DNA of 64,000 nt from Maratus speciosus (Eukaryota; Arthropoda; Arachnida; Araneae; Salticidae), in assembly GCA_963932465.1 (NCBI GenBank), contig OZ010792.1, positions 514,957,100-515,021,099 of the forward strand, given 5' to 3'. Shown in pieces: positions 1 to 12,041 of the stretch; position 1 is the stretch's first letter; each line of letters opens with the position of its first letter. The position numbers and the translations under genes are program-made. A model generated the notes under the pieces. It saw only the letters and a program-made list of their open reading frames with translations, was not told the DNA's origin and did no database searches.

Positions 1-269
1 AATATGGTTTCAGAGGGAGGGGGGTAGTTTTACCCCTCTAGGTTCCCCTACTCGGTCAACATATCCAATTCAGTTGGCAAAGATATATCAACTGTTTACG
101 TTTGTATATATAACAGAGATATAGCAAGAGCAAGTATTATTTAGAAGGACTGATAATATTCCTTGACTTTATTCAGGAAAGTAAATTTTGTTTATTTAAA
201 AGTGCTAAAAAACAAACATAGACATGAAAGTGGCTAGTGCCGAAAAAAATGTGAACTTTATGAACGAAG

Positions 270-1539
270 GGGGGATGAGGAGTCGATCAACGAAATTTGC
301 GATTTTTCTGCGCCCGATTAACGAAATTTAAATTTTTTTTTTTTGGGGGGGGGGGGCACTTTATTGACAAAATTCGCAATTTTCCCAAAGCCGGTCAACA
401 AAATTCGCATTTTTCAGCACCTGATCAACATAATTCATGATTTTTCGGAGCTCGATCGACAAAACTCGTGATTTTTCCACACCCGGTTGACAAAATTTGT
501 GATTTTTCGACCTCTGATCAACAAGATTTGCAAATTTTACATCGTCCGATCAACAAAATTGGCGATTCATAACTGACTCTAATGAAATTTGCAATTTTTT
601 CGCGTGGCAAATTGACGAAATTCGCGCTATTTTCTCGATATAAACTGATGTAACTCGTGATTTGTATGCAGCTGATCAACAAAATTTTCAATTTTCTGCG
701 CATCATCGAGAAAATTCATGATCAACAAAATTTGCTATTTTTCCGCACCTGCTCGACAAAATTCGCGTTTTTTTTCGTGCACCATCAACGAAATTCATGA
801 TTTTTCGGAGCCCGACCGACAACACTTGCTATTTTTTCATACCAATCGACGAAATTTGTGTTTTTTCCATGCCTGATTGATGAAATTTGCGATTTTTCCG
901 CACCTGATCAACGAAATTGGCGATTCTTAAGTGACTGAAAAATTTTGCGTTTTTCCCGTGGCAAATTGACGAAATTTGGGATAAACAGACAAAACACGCA
1001 ATTTTTCCACAGCCCATCAAAAAAATTAGAGATTTTCCTGCAGCCCATCAAGGAAATTTGAGATTTTCCCACTCCTAATAGAAAAGATTTGCAGTTTTTC
1101 CGCCCCTGATCGACGAAATTTGTGATTCTTAACTGACTGACGAAATTCGCGATTTTTTCTCTCAACTGACGAAACTCATGATTTTTACGCAGCCAATCAA
1201 CAAAATTTACTATTTTTCGTATCCGATCAATGAAATTTGCGATTTTCCGGGCCTGATCGACAAAATTTGTGATTTTTCCTTGCCCGATAGGTGAAATTTG
1301 CAATTTTTTCCGCGCCTGATCGACAAAATTCACGATTTTTCTGCACCCAATCAACGAAATCCGTGATTCTTAAGTGACTGACGAATTTTTCAATATTTCT
1401 CGCGGCAAATTGAAGAAATTCACGATTTTTTTCTTGCGACCTTTAGACAAAACTTTTTCTTTTGTTCATAATGACAATTGATAATTTTTTTGCAGTTATA
1501 AATTGACGAAGTTTGCGGGCCACAGGTTATGCATCCCTA
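270..1539 (-). repeat. 31-bp minisatellite array, minus orientation, with higher-order repeat
   Basis: This is a tandem array of a degenerate 29-33 bp unit. On the minus strand the unit reads roughly GCGAATTTYGTC followed by GATCGCGGAAAAAT. A longer repeat is laid over it: a block starting GATTCTTAACTGACT, followed by a GGCAAATTGACGAAATTC unit, recurs near 562, 921, 1123 and 1364. The array ends in a non-repetitive stretch of about 60 bp finishing GGTTATGCATCCCTA at 1539, and the array at 44027-45550 ends the same way. That end resembles the terminus of a hAT-type element read backwards (TAGGGATGCA). Open frames over the array are by-products of a unit length close to a multiple of three. Confidence 0.85.
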
Positions 1540-1654
1540 CATTAAGGCATTCGTCTATCAGATTAAAATGTTATTTTAGCAAGTTTAATTTTGTCAGATT
1601 TTTTCCCCCAAAAGTCAAAAGATTGTGAGAATGCCCCATATCTTGATACATATC

Positions 1655-1800
1655 CAATATTTATTTTCAAAATATCAAGATTTTTGATATTTTTGATATT
1701 TTCAAATTCTTGATATTTATTTTCAAAATTTCAAGATGTTTGATATTTTGTATATTTGATAATTATTTTCAAAATATCACTGTGCAAGATAATTTTGATA
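1655..1800. repeat. short AT-rich repeat (TTTTCAAAATATCAAG type)
   Basis: A short degenerate repeat of TATTTTCAAAATATCAAG and TTTGATATTTT motifs recurs four to five times. It lies directly upstream of the hAT transposase remnant and may belong to that element. No coding signal is seen in it. Confidence 0.6.
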
Positions 1801-1825
1801 TTTTCTTCAGTCAAAACAAGCATAA

Positions 1826-2143
1826 TTGGAAATTGGATTAAGTGAAATATCAAATCAGTCTGTTGAAACCCATCAGTATTTCACTGGATGTGCGACAGAA
1901 TGGAAGGAATCACTGAAAAGATACAATGACTTAAAAAAATATTTCAAATTTTGCTTCTTTTTCATTGTGTGGCCTCATCAACAAGCATTGATCATATTTT
2001 TTCCCAATTTCAGCATGATTCAAAACAAACTTAGAAATAGGCTTGGATTACAAATTGCTACAAAATTGGTGACGGCTTATAAAATGTTAAATTCTAAAGA
2101 CAAACAACTTGTTCCTGATCCTGAAGCATTTGATGACTATTAA
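1826..2143 (+). pseudogene. hAT transposase C-terminal fragment
   Basis: This 105-codon open frame ends in a stretch typical of the hAT family dimerisation domain: an SMIQNKLRNRLGL motif followed by ATKLVTAYKMLN. In intact hAT transposases that helical region closes the protein and pairs two monomers during cut-and-paste transposition. Everything upstream, including the zinc finger and the catalytic RNase H-like core, is missing, and about 25 residues of low-complexity hydrophobic sequence (from FKFCFFF) look inserted before the motif. The frame stops at TAA just before a 0.7-kb tail that ends in GGACAACCCTG at 2824, the likely right terminus of this element. The first ATG is probably not a real start. 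The identification rests on motif recognition. Confidence 0.7.
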
Positions 2144-2171
2144 ATATTTTACAACCTTTATATATCTTGAA

Positions 2172-2563
2172 CAGGGGTGGGGAAATGCATCATTTTACTC
2201 GCCACTGGTGAGTGAATTTTCTGACAGGGCGAGTGAATTTTTAGGTAGTCTTTGAAAACTGCAATCTACAGAGATATGCAAAAACTTTTTTTTTTTAGTA
2301 CTTAGCTATATTTTTCAACTTTTCTAATTACTGAGATGTAAACATGGTATTAAGTTTTATTTTATATTAAACTTTCATCTCTTGTATATATTTCTTAATT
2401 TTACAGGGGGGAAAAAATATGCAAATGCATTATAGTAATAGTAACCAAATATTTTTGAGTTGCGTAAATTTTGTCATAAAAATTTTCAACTCTACGTTGC
2501 ATTTTATTGGCTGGTGAAATAAATCCTTGGCTGGTAAGATTTTCTAGAAATTTCCCATCCCTG
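2172..2563 (+). mobile_element. hAT-like MITE, 392 bp, 8-bp TSD ATCTTGAA
   Basis: The element begins CAGGGGTGGGGAAAT and ends ATTTCCCATCCCTG, so its ends are inverted repeats. It is flanked by a perfect 8-bp duplication, ATCTTGAA, at 2164-2171 and 2564-2571. It has no coding capacity. The homologous hAT tail at 36442-37163 carries a single uninterrupted copy of this target, so the insertion is directly visible. A second family member lies at 13880-14957. Confidence 0.9.
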
Positions 2564-2824
2564 ATCTTGAATAACAAAATTTCATAGTATGCAATTCCGT
2601 TAATTTCTTTATTATTTCCAGGTTATTTTGCCTTTGATATTTTAACTAAAAGAAAATAGAAAATTTTGATCAATATATTTTTCTACTTTAATGGGAAGAA
2701 TCAATGTATTTATTATTGTTAAATTCTGCATTTTTAGTTTAGAATTTTCAATTTATTAAAAGTGGACAAAATGATATTTTGCCTGGGACTTTTTTTCCAG
2801 AGTGGAAAAAATTGGACAACCCTG

Positions 2825-3725
2825 TATTAAAGTGATCATAAACAACTTATGAGCAAAAACAATATAAATTTGCAAAATAACAAAAAAAAAACTTTTACTA
2901 GTTTTTGTATTAGAAATATTTTTTATTATCAATGACAGTATAATTTCATTTCATATTTTAGTAAACATACAAACACTACTTGGTGCATTTCAATAAAGTC
3001 TTCAATGTTCTAACAAGTGTCTACAAGGACCACACACACACCCAAAATCACAGCCAAAGTTACTCAAAAATTCATATGAATAAATTAATAGAATAAAAAT
3101 TATCATAAAACAAATAATTATCCAGTTTTTAAAAATAATCAACATATATGACCTTTCTTCTAAATGAATACCTAAAACCTTTAGTACTTAATTTCAGTAA
3201 TAAGTTTTTGCAACTAAAGAAGCATGGATAATAAAGAATTACTGCAAAAAATTTTATGCATGTTAAAATGCCATGACAATTGCTAAAGGCCAAACATAAA
3301 CCAGACAATTCTTAAGTGAAATTTAATTTACTTAGAACATTTATGAGATATCCTTCTTTTTTTTTTTTTTTTTTTTTTCTATGAAATAATAATTCTAACT
3401 ACAATTTTTTTACATTTAAAACACTTATAAATTACTTGGAATTTACATCTTTTTGAAACTTATATGATTTCGTAGGTATTTTTATTGATTGTCGGCCATG
3501 TTTAACAAAATATCTTCGTAATGTTCACAATTGAATACATATTTACTTTATAAAAACTAAGTTGCATATTAAAATTAAACAAATACAAGGACATTTCTTT
3601 TGTTGCCAAAAAGATAAAAAATAAAAATACCAAGAAAATGTAATTGGAGATAACTGATAAGATAAGTATCAAACACTCTATCATCACAATATTATTCTCT
3701 ATAAGTTATTTTTCAGTAAACTTAC
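2825..3725. other. Aurora intron, no further exon seen
   Basis: No conserved reading frame is found here. A T-run lies at about 3355-3379. I looked on the minus strand for the next kinase exon, which should begin with a His-Pro-Asn-type motif, and did not find it between here and base 1. Confidence 0.5.
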
Positions 3726-3805
3726 TTTAAATGAGTTTGGATTTCAATTTCACGCCGAACTTGATTTTCCACACCATTCTTTAAAATTTGAGCTTTATAT
3801 AAAAT
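3726..3805 (-). CDS. Aurora kinase, exon 4 (alpha-C helix)
   Basis: This 80-bp exon is bounded on the minus strand by an acceptor ending TTTGTAG and a donor GTAAGT. Read in the phase left by exon 3 it continues the kinase N-lobe directly after the catalytic lysine: ILYKAQILKNGVE, then NQVRREIEIQTHL. In Aurora kinases the glutamate of the RRE motif, 19 residues after the lysine, is the alpha-C residue that forms the salt bridge with it; here that spacing is exactly kept (Lys83, Glu102 counted from the first Met). The exon ends in phase 2 (AA), so the next exon should complete a Lys or Asn before His-Pro-Asn. That exon is not in the window. Identification as an Aurora family exon is firm; A, B or C type cannot be decided. 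Confidence 0.9.
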
Positions 3806-4367
3806 CTACAAAGTAAAATAACATACTAAAAATTAAATAAAGACTTTGGAAACCTTTGTATAAAATATAACGCAATGACAAATTATAAATTACAGTACTT
3901 GATTATCCTGTTGACCAAAAAACTATTGCCAAACTATAAAATTAAATGTCAATAATGGATGATTGTAAATGTCACATTTACTTGACATTAAACATGTTAC
4001 ATATATTTGTTATATCATCAAGTGATTTTTAATTCGATGTTTTATTTGTATTTATAATAATGTTTTACTAATTTATTTGTTCTTTCACTAGTTAAAATAA
4101 ATATGTCATTAAACGGTTATCGCATGATATTAAAAGAGAAAAAATATAACAGATTAGTTTCAACTGACATCACAAATATTTATCCATCAGTGGAAAGTGA
4201 TAACACCCAAGATATTTTATTTAGGAACAAATTGATTTTTTTTTTTTTTTTTTTAAGCCTATATCTAATGTTTACATGCATTTTATAGTTTAACCGCCTA
4301 TGTTTTGTGACTAAATAAAGAGCATTATGTTTCTTACAATCTTCTGTTATCATTGATATTTGTTATA

Positions 4368-5556
4368 CAGTACAACCTCGATATCTCAAATCTGTGGGGA
4401 AGAGAAAAAAATTCGAGATATAGAGGTTTCGAGTTATCAAGGTTTTGACAAAATTTAAAAATCTAATCTCACAAACTGTATTTTGCTGTAAAAAATAAGA
4501 TTCGTCAAAAACTACACATAATCTACTAATAATTAACAAATTACACTTCTCAGAATTTTAATAATTTCAAAATTGTGTTATACACAAACTTGTTTTGATT
4601 AAATAATATCCAAGTCGTCATTTCTTAATGACGAATTGGATACTATTCAGAAGTTTCTCACAATTTGGGCTCAATCATCAATTTTGAAGCTACGGATTAT
4701 CTCCTAGTTGGATGGTTGTCGAATGTCGATGGTTGTCCTGGTCGAAACTTCGAAATCGTGTTTGGCGGCAAAAATTTAACAGCAATATTTTTTAGCGTTG
4801 GAAGATTAGAGTGGGCTTTACAATTGTCTATGAAGAGGCGAACATGTATTTTATTTTTAGCCATTGTTTTACCGATTCCTATCAACCAATCAGCAAAAAT
4901 TGCGTTTGCCAACGAAGCCTTTATATTTCACCTGTACAGCATTAGAAATGACTTAATTTTAGCAAAGCACCTTGGCTTTTTAGATAGTCCTATCATAAGA
5001 GGCAGAAGCTTTTCGTTACCACTTTGATTTGCTGCCAAATGCACAATTGCACGAAGTTTACTTGGTTTGCCACATCAGATTTCTTCACCTTTAAATGCAG
5101 ATGTTTTGTTGGGAAAACTATGGTACAATAATACAGTTTCATCTGCGTTAAACACATAATCTGCTTCATAGACTTTTCTTAGAGCCACTCTTCACAGGTA
5201 GGTGAATCACCCAGAGCACTTTCACTGCAAAGTTTCCAAAAAACGATGTTGTCCCTTTTTTCAGTTTCAAAAGCCTTCCATTCTTACCCTTTAAGTTCTT
5301 TGTATCAACAAAGGGATAAAAGAATGTGAAACCAGCATCCAGATCAAACTAGTTCTAAAGCTGACAATAGCCGAAAGTAAGAAGCCAAACTAATTTCTGT
5401 GGAAAATATTTCGACATATCAAGGGTTTTGGAAAATATATTTCGAGATAACTATGGAAAATACATAAGAATTTTGATGGAAATGCAGGGGGAATTTCTTT
5501 TTTCGAGATATCAAGGGTTTCCAGATAAGGAGGTTCGAGATATCGAGGTCCGACTG
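4368..5556 (-). mobile_element. pogo/Tigger-like element, 1189 bp, TA TSD
   Basis: The ends are inverted repeats: CAGTACAACCTCGATATCTC at the left, and the right end reads CAGTCGGACCTCGATATCTC on the minus strand. Both sides are flanked by TA. Subterminal copies of TTCGAGATATCAAGG repeat the terminal theme. A decayed DDE transposase lies inside on the minus strand. The size is well below an autonomous Tigger of about 2.5 kb, so it is a deletion derivative. Confidence 0.9.
4697..5290 (-). pseudogene. Tigger-type DDE transposase remnant
   Basis: On the minus strand, in more than one frame, the sequence reads like the central part of a Tigger/pogo transposase: RDNIVFWKLCSESALGDS, then NADET near 5150 (the region of the first catalytic Asp), GEE..CGKPSKLRAIVHLAAN, PLMIGLSKKPRCF, and FIDNCKAHSNLP near 4840 (second catalytic Asp). 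Stop codons after EEWL, after GEEI and in the segment following the MLYR motif break the frame, and the third acidic residue and the N-terminal DNA-binding domain are missing. It is a dead gene lying inside the TA-flanked element. Family assignment is from motif order and is confident; no activity is expected. Confidence 0.85.
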
Positions 5557-6240
5557 TATCCCTTAATAAATTTGATTATTACATTTAAAATATTTACATT
5601 TTATTAGCAAATGAAATATCTTTTAAATATCTGTTTGCTTATGGTTTAATTTAATATTTCTGCATTTAAATACATAAACTATTCTTAGTATTTTTTTTTT
5701 GTCCAAAATCATCTGAATAAATCAGATTTTATATTTGATATGTCACTACGTCATAAGAGAACATCATCATTAAAATATTCTATAGTTATTTTTTTTTAAT
5801 TTAAATTCATTAATTTTCTTAACTTAAAATTTTAGAATGGCAACATTCTCCCATTTGTATAAAAAATATTTGTCAAAATTGGTTGACGGGATAATCAAGT
5901 TGTACTAACAAGTGGGTAAGTGTGATCACAGATTGGGTTTCGTTTAATATTCCTTTCAAAACACTTTATCCTTTTTCAAAATCTGTTAGTTCCACATTTC
6001 ACAATCAGGGAGCGCACTCTATTCTAAACAAACCTCTATCCGAATGAAACTCCGTTTTAGAACCTATCCGTAGATATATTCGTCAAGGGGATCGGGACCA
6101 TAGCACATGAGATAGTTAGGCATCCCCTAGCTGTAAAAAGTGGAACTAAAATATGTACGGCAATGTGCATAATATGACAGAGTGGTCAACGGAGTGTCGA
6201 CTAAAGTTAGAAAAGTGCACCTCGGATGAAAAGGGTGGAG

Positions 6241-6810
6241 GTTAGAAAAATTGCTAAAAATAGGGAGTTAGAGCCCAAAGGGGTAAATAATATGATTTTT
6301 TGAAAATTTTATGATTTTTCATGTGATCGCTTCTGCTTTAAGTATGCAAAATTTCACATCTTCAACTTAATTAGGGCTGAGTTAGAAAAATTGCTTAAAA
6401 TACACAAGTTAGAGCCCAGAGAGGTAAATATAAGATTTTTTCAAAATTTTATGATTTGTCGTTTGATGTGAGGTGTTCAACTATAAGTATCCAAAATTTC
6501 AAGTCTTCAACTTAATTAGGGGCTCATTTAAAAAAAAAAAAGCTTAAAATACACAAGTAGAGCCCAGAGGGATAAATATAAAACTTTTTCAAAATTTTTA
6601 TGTTTTGCCGTTTGATGTGAGGTGTTCAGCTATAAGAATCCAAAATTTCAATTCTTCAACTTAATTAAGGGCTCAGTTAGAAAAGAAAGCTTAAAATACA
6701 CAAGTTAGAGTCGAGATGGGTAAATATAAGATTTTTTCAAAATTTCAAGATTTGTCATTTGATGTAAGGTGCTGAGCTATAAGAATCCAAAATTTCAAGT
6801 CTCCAACATA
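6241..6810. repeat. four-unit tandem repeat, about 145 bp per unit
   Basis: Units begin at 6241, 6381, 6527 and 6676. Each starts GTTAGAAAAA or a variant, holds AGAGCCCA..GGTAAATATAAGATTTTTTC and ends CTTCAACTTAATTAGGGCTCA. They are diverged by point changes and small indels. The last unit is interrupted at its end by the hAT-like element at 6813. Confidence 0.85.
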
Positions 6811-6812
6811 TA

Positions 6813-8386
6813 CAGACCTGCCAACTGCTATGAAAAAATCGTAGTTGCTACGATTTGGACCTATAAACTACGATGCTACGAAAATCGGTCTTAAATTACG
6901 ATTTTTTGCAAAAAACACAAACGCATTTTTTGCTTCTAGTTGCGATTTTTATCCCGCGCAGCATATTTTTCAGACGTGATTCTGCTCCAAAATTTCAAAG
7001 TATTCATTTCCGAAAGTTTTAAAAAATTGGTCATGAGTCCGAAAATTCGGACATAAAAAAATACTCATGGGGGGTGGGGGGGGGAATCTAGGCTGCAAAA
7101 CAAAATACTTAACATAAAACAATCTTTATGTATATTAACCACGAGTGAATCGTGTTTCTGTAAATATTTATACAGGAATTTCCTTCCTTAGAAACAGGGG
7201 TGCCACCTTAAGAATTTCTGGAGGGGGGGAGAGACGGTTCTTTGAGGGGCAAGGTTTGAAATAGCGTGCAAAATCGCACGATTTGCATACGGAAAAAAAA
7301 GTCCTGCATAATGAAAAATGCTGTGCAGTATTTGCCCCTTCAAATTCTTCCACAGACCTATGATTCTTTTGCGAGTATATTTTGAAATTTCTTAGCGTCC
7401 GCGAATTTTTTTTCTTTTACGGAATTTTCACAAATTAATTCGTGGATCGATTGCGGAAAAAAAATGAGAATTTCTTCAAACGATCGTGTAAAAAATCGGG
7501 TATTTCGTCAAAGATCTCAGAAACAAATAGTGATTTTCTTCAATTGGTCGCTGAATAAAATTATCGCTAATTTCGTTAAGAGTTCAGAAAGAAATTGAAT
7601 TTCGTCAAAAGAATGCGGAAAAAAAAATCGCGAATTTTGAAAAACTATCGAGGTAAAAATATTGCAAATTTCGTCAAAAGGTTGCGGAAACGAGTAGTGA
7701 ATTTTGTTAATTAGTCGCGAAAAGATATCGAAAATTTTGCCGATCGGTTGCGATAAAGTATCGCGAATTTCGACAAATGACCGTGTAAAAACGTGAATTT
7801 TGTTAAAATATCGCAGAAAGAAAATGCTAATTTCGTCAAAAGACGAGTAAGAAAATGCAAATTTCATCGAAAGATCGGTAAGAAAATGCAAATTTCACCG
7901 AAAGATTGCGGAAAGAAAACCCTAACTTCATCAAAGGATCGTGGTAAAAAAAGCAAAATTCGTCAAAGGATCGTGGTAAAAAAATACGAATTTCGTCAAA
8001 AATTCGTGGTAAAAAGTGCGGATTTCAACAAAGAATCGTGATAGAAAAATGTGAATTATGATTGTGGGGAAAAAAAAATGTGAATATCCTGAAATGATCG
8101 CGGGAAAAAAATTTCGAATTTCGTCAAAATTTACTGCACTGGGCTAGAAAACTGGAACCAGGCTCCTTTTACAAATGTAAAAAAAAAAACGCTTCAAAAC
8201 GAGAAGAAACTCGTATAAAAATTTTCAGAGGAAGAAATTTACTGTATTGAGTTCAAAGCTTGAAACCTTATTCCTTTCACGAATGTCAAAAGATGGCTGC
8301 GAAACACGAAAACCAACCAACCAACCTCCAGATTAATTTTAATTTTGCGTGCTACGATTTCTCATTTTCAAATGTTGGCTGGTCTG
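6813..8386 (+). mobile_element. hAT-like element carrying a minisatellite array
   Basis: The left end CAGACCTGCCAACTGCTATG and the right end, read on the minus strand as CAGACCAGCCAACATTTGAA, are imperfect inverted repeats. Both ends continue into a shared AAATCGTAG motif. A short CATATA flank is repeated at 6807-6812 and 8387-8392. The interior holds the 31-bp minisatellite array and, on its left, a stretch (from GATTCTGCTCC at about 6978) that also borders the arrays at 33.06 and 56.18 kb. A second internal repeat of about 120 bp follows the array (8130-8300). No transposase is seen. Confidence 0.7.
7380..8130 (+). repeat. 31-bp minisatellite array, plus orientation
   Basis: Repeated GAATTTCGTCAAA..ATCGTGGTAAAAAA units occur on the plus strand, about 24 in number, with spacing of 29-35 bp. 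Units are more diverged at the left. Translations such as NFVKRRVRKCKF are repeat by-products. The array lies within the hAT-like element 6813-8386. Confidence 0.85.
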
Positions 8387-8735
8387 CATATATTACCTAG
8401 TTTCTGAGAACGGGCTCTGTGACAGACAGACAGACTGAGGAGTGAGACAAATAGGGTTTCGTCAGACGAACAAAACCCTAAAAATACTAATCATTTTAAA
8501 TGCTATCTGTGACTTTGTTCACATAAAATTCAGATGAGTACCATTTCTACTAATTAAGCAAACTTTTACATCTATTGGATCTATTTACAACTATATAGCA
8601 ATTTCTATTTAAGGTTGATTTCTTTAGAAATTGACCTATTGCAATCACTTCATTATATCTATACATAGTGCAAAACTCTTCCTCACGATAATACCCAAAA
8701 TCCTGAACCAATTCAAACATAACTGAAACAGTGTA

Positions 8736-9337
8736 CAGTATAAACTCGAAAATCCGCCATCGTCAGGATCAGACTAAGTGGGATTTTTGAAAGAATATTA
8801 AAAGTACTTCTGATATTCTTAATGGTGCCGTTAGTCATAATCAAATTCATAACCAAATGATAGTTAAGTGAGAAAATTAAAAAAATACTTTAACTGATAT
8901 TCTCTGTTACCATTATATACATATAATATAATAACACTGAAGTCATTTCTCCTCATGTAATTTCTGAAACATTGATGTAAATTTGATTTGCTTAAATTTT
9001 TTTTGGGCCGTTCTTTAACAAGTTTCTTTTGTGATTTATGCAAGTGAAGAATATCTATTTTGAAAATATAGTGTTGTTTCTCTAAAGCAGATATTATCCC
9101 TCAGTCAAATTTATGTATCTTTCCATTGATACCTTTACTTCTGTGGGTTGTTCACCCTCTGAGATGCGACTAGCGGTATCGGTAGTTTCATTTATCACAA
9201 TGTCAGCGATCTCATTTTCTCTTAAATTTTTCAATGTTTTCAATTCGTAAACAATTCCTATTTTCCTTTCCCCTGTAAATTGGAAGTATTAAAAAAAGGG
9301 GAAACAACTTTAATGCCAGATTTTTGAGGTCTCACTG
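8736..9337. mobile_element. Tigger-like MITE, 602 bp, TA TSD
   Basis: The left end CAGTATAAACTCGAAAATCC and the right end, on the minus strand CAGTGAGACCTCAAAAATCT, form inverted repeats flanked by TA. No coding remnant is seen. It lies in Aurora intron 3. Confidence 0.85.
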
Positions 9338-9964
9338 TATTTATCTTGCAAGTATCTTTGATGAATTCATTAATCATGCATGTACCTCTTATAGTTTGTT
9401 TACAGAAACACACAAAAGAGTTGTGTTTCATTACAACCTTTGGGAAAATATCATTTGCAGTGTATTGTAAGGATGTTGGACTATTTCAGACATAATGGAA
9501 TTGATATGTATTACTGAGGTAAGCTGCAACATGCTTCCTGTAAAATACAGAGTGCATTGAATTTATGCTTCATTTACATGGACACAAAAGAATTTGCCTG
9601 TAGTACTGCCTATGAACAAACAATAATAGCTGGAAGTGCGTTTTCAATTGTGGAATGTGTTTTTAAATTTGACTAACTTTTTGTGTGTGTGAAATTTTCA
9701 GCTGCAATTCTCTATTTTTAATTTAGGATTTTTATTTTAAAGTTTGATATTTAATTTAAATAAAATTAAAAAACCATGGATTTTGAGTTCTAAGGCTTTC
9801 AATTCAAATCCTAAAATTTGCTAGATATTTTACGCAAAACATAATATTTACTACAAAATATATTAACTAAAATTATAAATAAAAATTTTCAAAAAGTTTA
9901 TTTAAACCAACGATTTAAAAGAAAAAAAAAAATCAGTTGATTAAAATCAGTGAATCTTTTATGG

Positions 9965-10090
9965 AATGAAATTTTGTGTAAAGGATACTTTTTGTGAAGG
10001 ATTCCAATTTTTAAACCTAATTTTTTGAAGGATCCATTTTTAATTAAATTAAATTTTCTGAAGGGACCCAAATTTTGTGATAAACCCCAA
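9965..10090 (+). repeat. decayed GAAGGRWCC-TTTTG minisatellite remnant
   Basis: Three to four degenerate units of AATTTTGTGAAGGATCC type occur here. They match the better preserved array at 28190-28330. The open frame starting at 10025 begins within this repeat and is not taken as a gene. Confidence 0.5.
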
Positions 10091-10711
10091 TTTTTACTCA
10101 GATTAATTCTTGAAATTCAAATATTTCTCTGCACAAGCAAATTTCTCATCAATAGAGTAAGTTTTTCTCTTTCCCCTTCTGATTCACTATCTAGTAAGTG
10201 CTCTAAAGACTGCATTATGCCACCTATAATTTTCTCATCTGTGAGATGCTGTCACAGGGTTCAAACTATTTAAATAAAAAAACTCCTAACTTTTCCAGAC
10301 CATATTTCTTACAATACCCTGACCACAATTAACGACATTTTTAGAAATATGAATTACAATTCTAGATCTTAATGATTAAATTTATACAGCAAAAGAGAAT
10401 ACACTGATACATTAATAATAAAATGTAAACTTACCCCTGAAAAGACAAAATAACCTACAAAATTGAAACTAAAAATCTACATCATTCAATATTTAAAATA
10501 TAAAAAATGATAAATTAAAAACAAAGAAAACTAAAGTACAACTTAGATGGATTCAAAGTAACTTTTTACTCACATAGTAGAATTTGCATAAATTAAACAT
10601 TCATATTTTTTTACAGAGTTCTGCTATCATATCATTTATTTTAGTTGTTTCAAAAGCAGTTTGTTATGTAAGTTTAAATTTTTTGTTTTTTTAATATTTT
10701 AATTTCAAGTA

Positions 10712-10743
<32 letters not shown>

Positions 10744-11548
10744 CTTGCTTCATAATTTTCTTTCTTTTTCTTTTATTTAACTATTCATATCTTGACAAAT
10801 TTGTATATAGCTAAAACAACATTATGTTAAAAATGTGAATTTATCGAAAATTCTACTTGCAAATGAAAAATCTGACCTTTTTTGCAGACGGACTCGGAAC
10901 TCGGGAGAATTTTGACACATGATACAGCATTAAAAAAAATCCTTGACTTTTTCATTTTTTAGAACAAAATTGTAATTTTTCTACTGTTTGAACACTTATC
11001 ATTTTTGCTGACAATTCCCTGTTTTCCAGTTGCGTAGGAACCCTGTGCTGAGTGACCAGTGCTTCATTAGCACAAGTCACACCAGTGTTAGAATTTTAAA
11101 AAAAAAGTCACTAATCCCAAGGACCAGTGACCATTAGAATGTACAGATCTGCAGGCATCATCACTGGCCCACAACATAACATTCTATCAAGTCATTTCAG
11201 CCCTTTGAGTGATACCCTGCCACACACACACCTAGAATATAAACCAAACTTATTTTGTAGTTATCCAAAATTTTCCTCATAATAAAAACTAAAGTTATAA
11301 TTTGCTAAAAATTAAATAAACAACAATATATAAATTAGAACTATAAAATTATTAATTAGATATTTTATTTCCAATTATTTATTTCAACTGACAGTAAGGT
11401 TTAGTGCAAATATTTTTTTGATTATTTATTTATTTAATTTTATGTTTTTAAATAAAATAAAATTGTGTGATTTGAGCCCGGTGTTTTTTTAGGGTTGGGC
11501 AAATTTATGTTTACCTGTCAGAGAGAAAAAAACAGTTACTGGCCCTGT

Positions 11549-11578
11549 GGACCACTAATTTTTTCAAATTAGTGGTCC
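11549..11578. other. perfect hairpin, 13-bp arms
   Basis: GGACCACTAATTT is followed after a very short spacer by its reverse complement AAATTAGTGGTCC. Similar GGACCAGTGACCA words nearby (11110-11140) suggest the inner part of a decayed transposon end. Confidence 0.6.
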
Positions 11579-11929
11579 AATTGTATTTTTGGTGGTCTCG
11601 GACCAGCAGACTACCAAGGATTTTGAATGCTGCACACATAATTAGAATTCAACAATCAAACATGCCCCCATTAATTTCTCTCCCAAATCCTAACTAATAT
11701 TACATATTTTGTTCACATTGTGAATGATATGCAAATCTTAGAATTGCAAATTTTTTTATAATTGACTATATATGAATTATTTTTTGCACCTGGATAAAAG
11801 ATCTTACTGTTGCAAAGACCACTATTGACAGTTTCATTAGAGTGTAGAAGGAGAAACTGAACTTATAAATGGAAAGAGAAATAACAAAAAAGAAGTATAG
11901 ACAATTAGTAGCATTAACAAAGTATTTAC

Positions 11930-12041
11930 CTTCAGAGCGACAATAAATTTTGATTTTTTCTCTCTTGCTAAATATACATGTCCGAATTTTCCCGTACCTA
12001 ATTTTCGGCCAATTTCAAAATCACTGAGACTTAATTTCTTC
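11930..12041 (-). CDS. Aurora kinase, exon 3 (glycine-rich loop, catalytic Lys)
   Basis: This 112-bp exon lies between the acceptor TTTCTTGCAG and the donor GTAAAT on the minus strand. Its first base completes the ATG split from exon 2. It encodes [17 protein letters not shown], then [18 protein letters not shown]: the glycine-rich loop GTGKFGHV (GxGxFGxV) that grips ATP, and VALK with the catalytic lysine as its last residue. The combination [27 protein letters not shown] is specific to Aurora kinases, the mitotic Ser/Thr kinases of centrosomes, spindle and chromosomal passenger complex. All functional residues expected here are present and no stop occurs, so the exon looks intact. The loop has Thr where most Auroras have Lys or Glu. 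Confidence 0.95.

Larger units (their letters stand above)
1826..2824 (+). mobile_element. 5'-truncated hAT element with nested MITE
   Basis: The coding remnant is followed by a non-coding tail that ends GGACAACCCTG at 2824, a reversed CAGGG-type hAT terminus. The same tail is found inverted at 36442-37163, which confirms the family and the right end. A separate 392-bp MITE (2172-2563) is inserted in this tail. No left terminus is seen upstream of 1826, so the copy is truncated. It lies downstream of the last visible Aurora exon, presumably in the next intron. Confidence 0.7.
3806..11929 (-). other. Aurora intron 3 (about 8.1 kb)
   Basis: The intron is delimited by the exon 3 donor (GTAAAT) and the exon 4 acceptor (TTTGTAG). 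It contains a Tigger-like element (4368-5556), a four-unit tandem repeat (6241-6810), a hAT-like element with a minisatellite (6813-8386) and a small Tigger MITE (8736-9337). The remaining stretches (3806-4367, 5559-6240, 8393-8735, 9340-11929) show only AT-rich sequence, a T-run at 10718-10743, a hAT-like CCCTG end at about 11044 and a hairpin at 11549-11578. Confidence 0.75.

Noticed and set aside
3502..3687. Hydrophobic minus-strand open frame
   Set aside because: AT-rich sequence easily gives Ile/Leu/Phe-rich frames; it lies in an intron next to the Aurora exon and has no conserved motif.
4103..4288. Open frame with TDITNIYPSVESD, a possible exon or transposon fragment
   Set aside because: It ends in a T-run, has no donor or recognisable domain, and no partner exon in phase.
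11028..11044. GCGTAGGAACCCTG as the right end of a hAT element
   Set aside because: The sequence looks right for a hAT terminus, but no matching left end or duplication was found.
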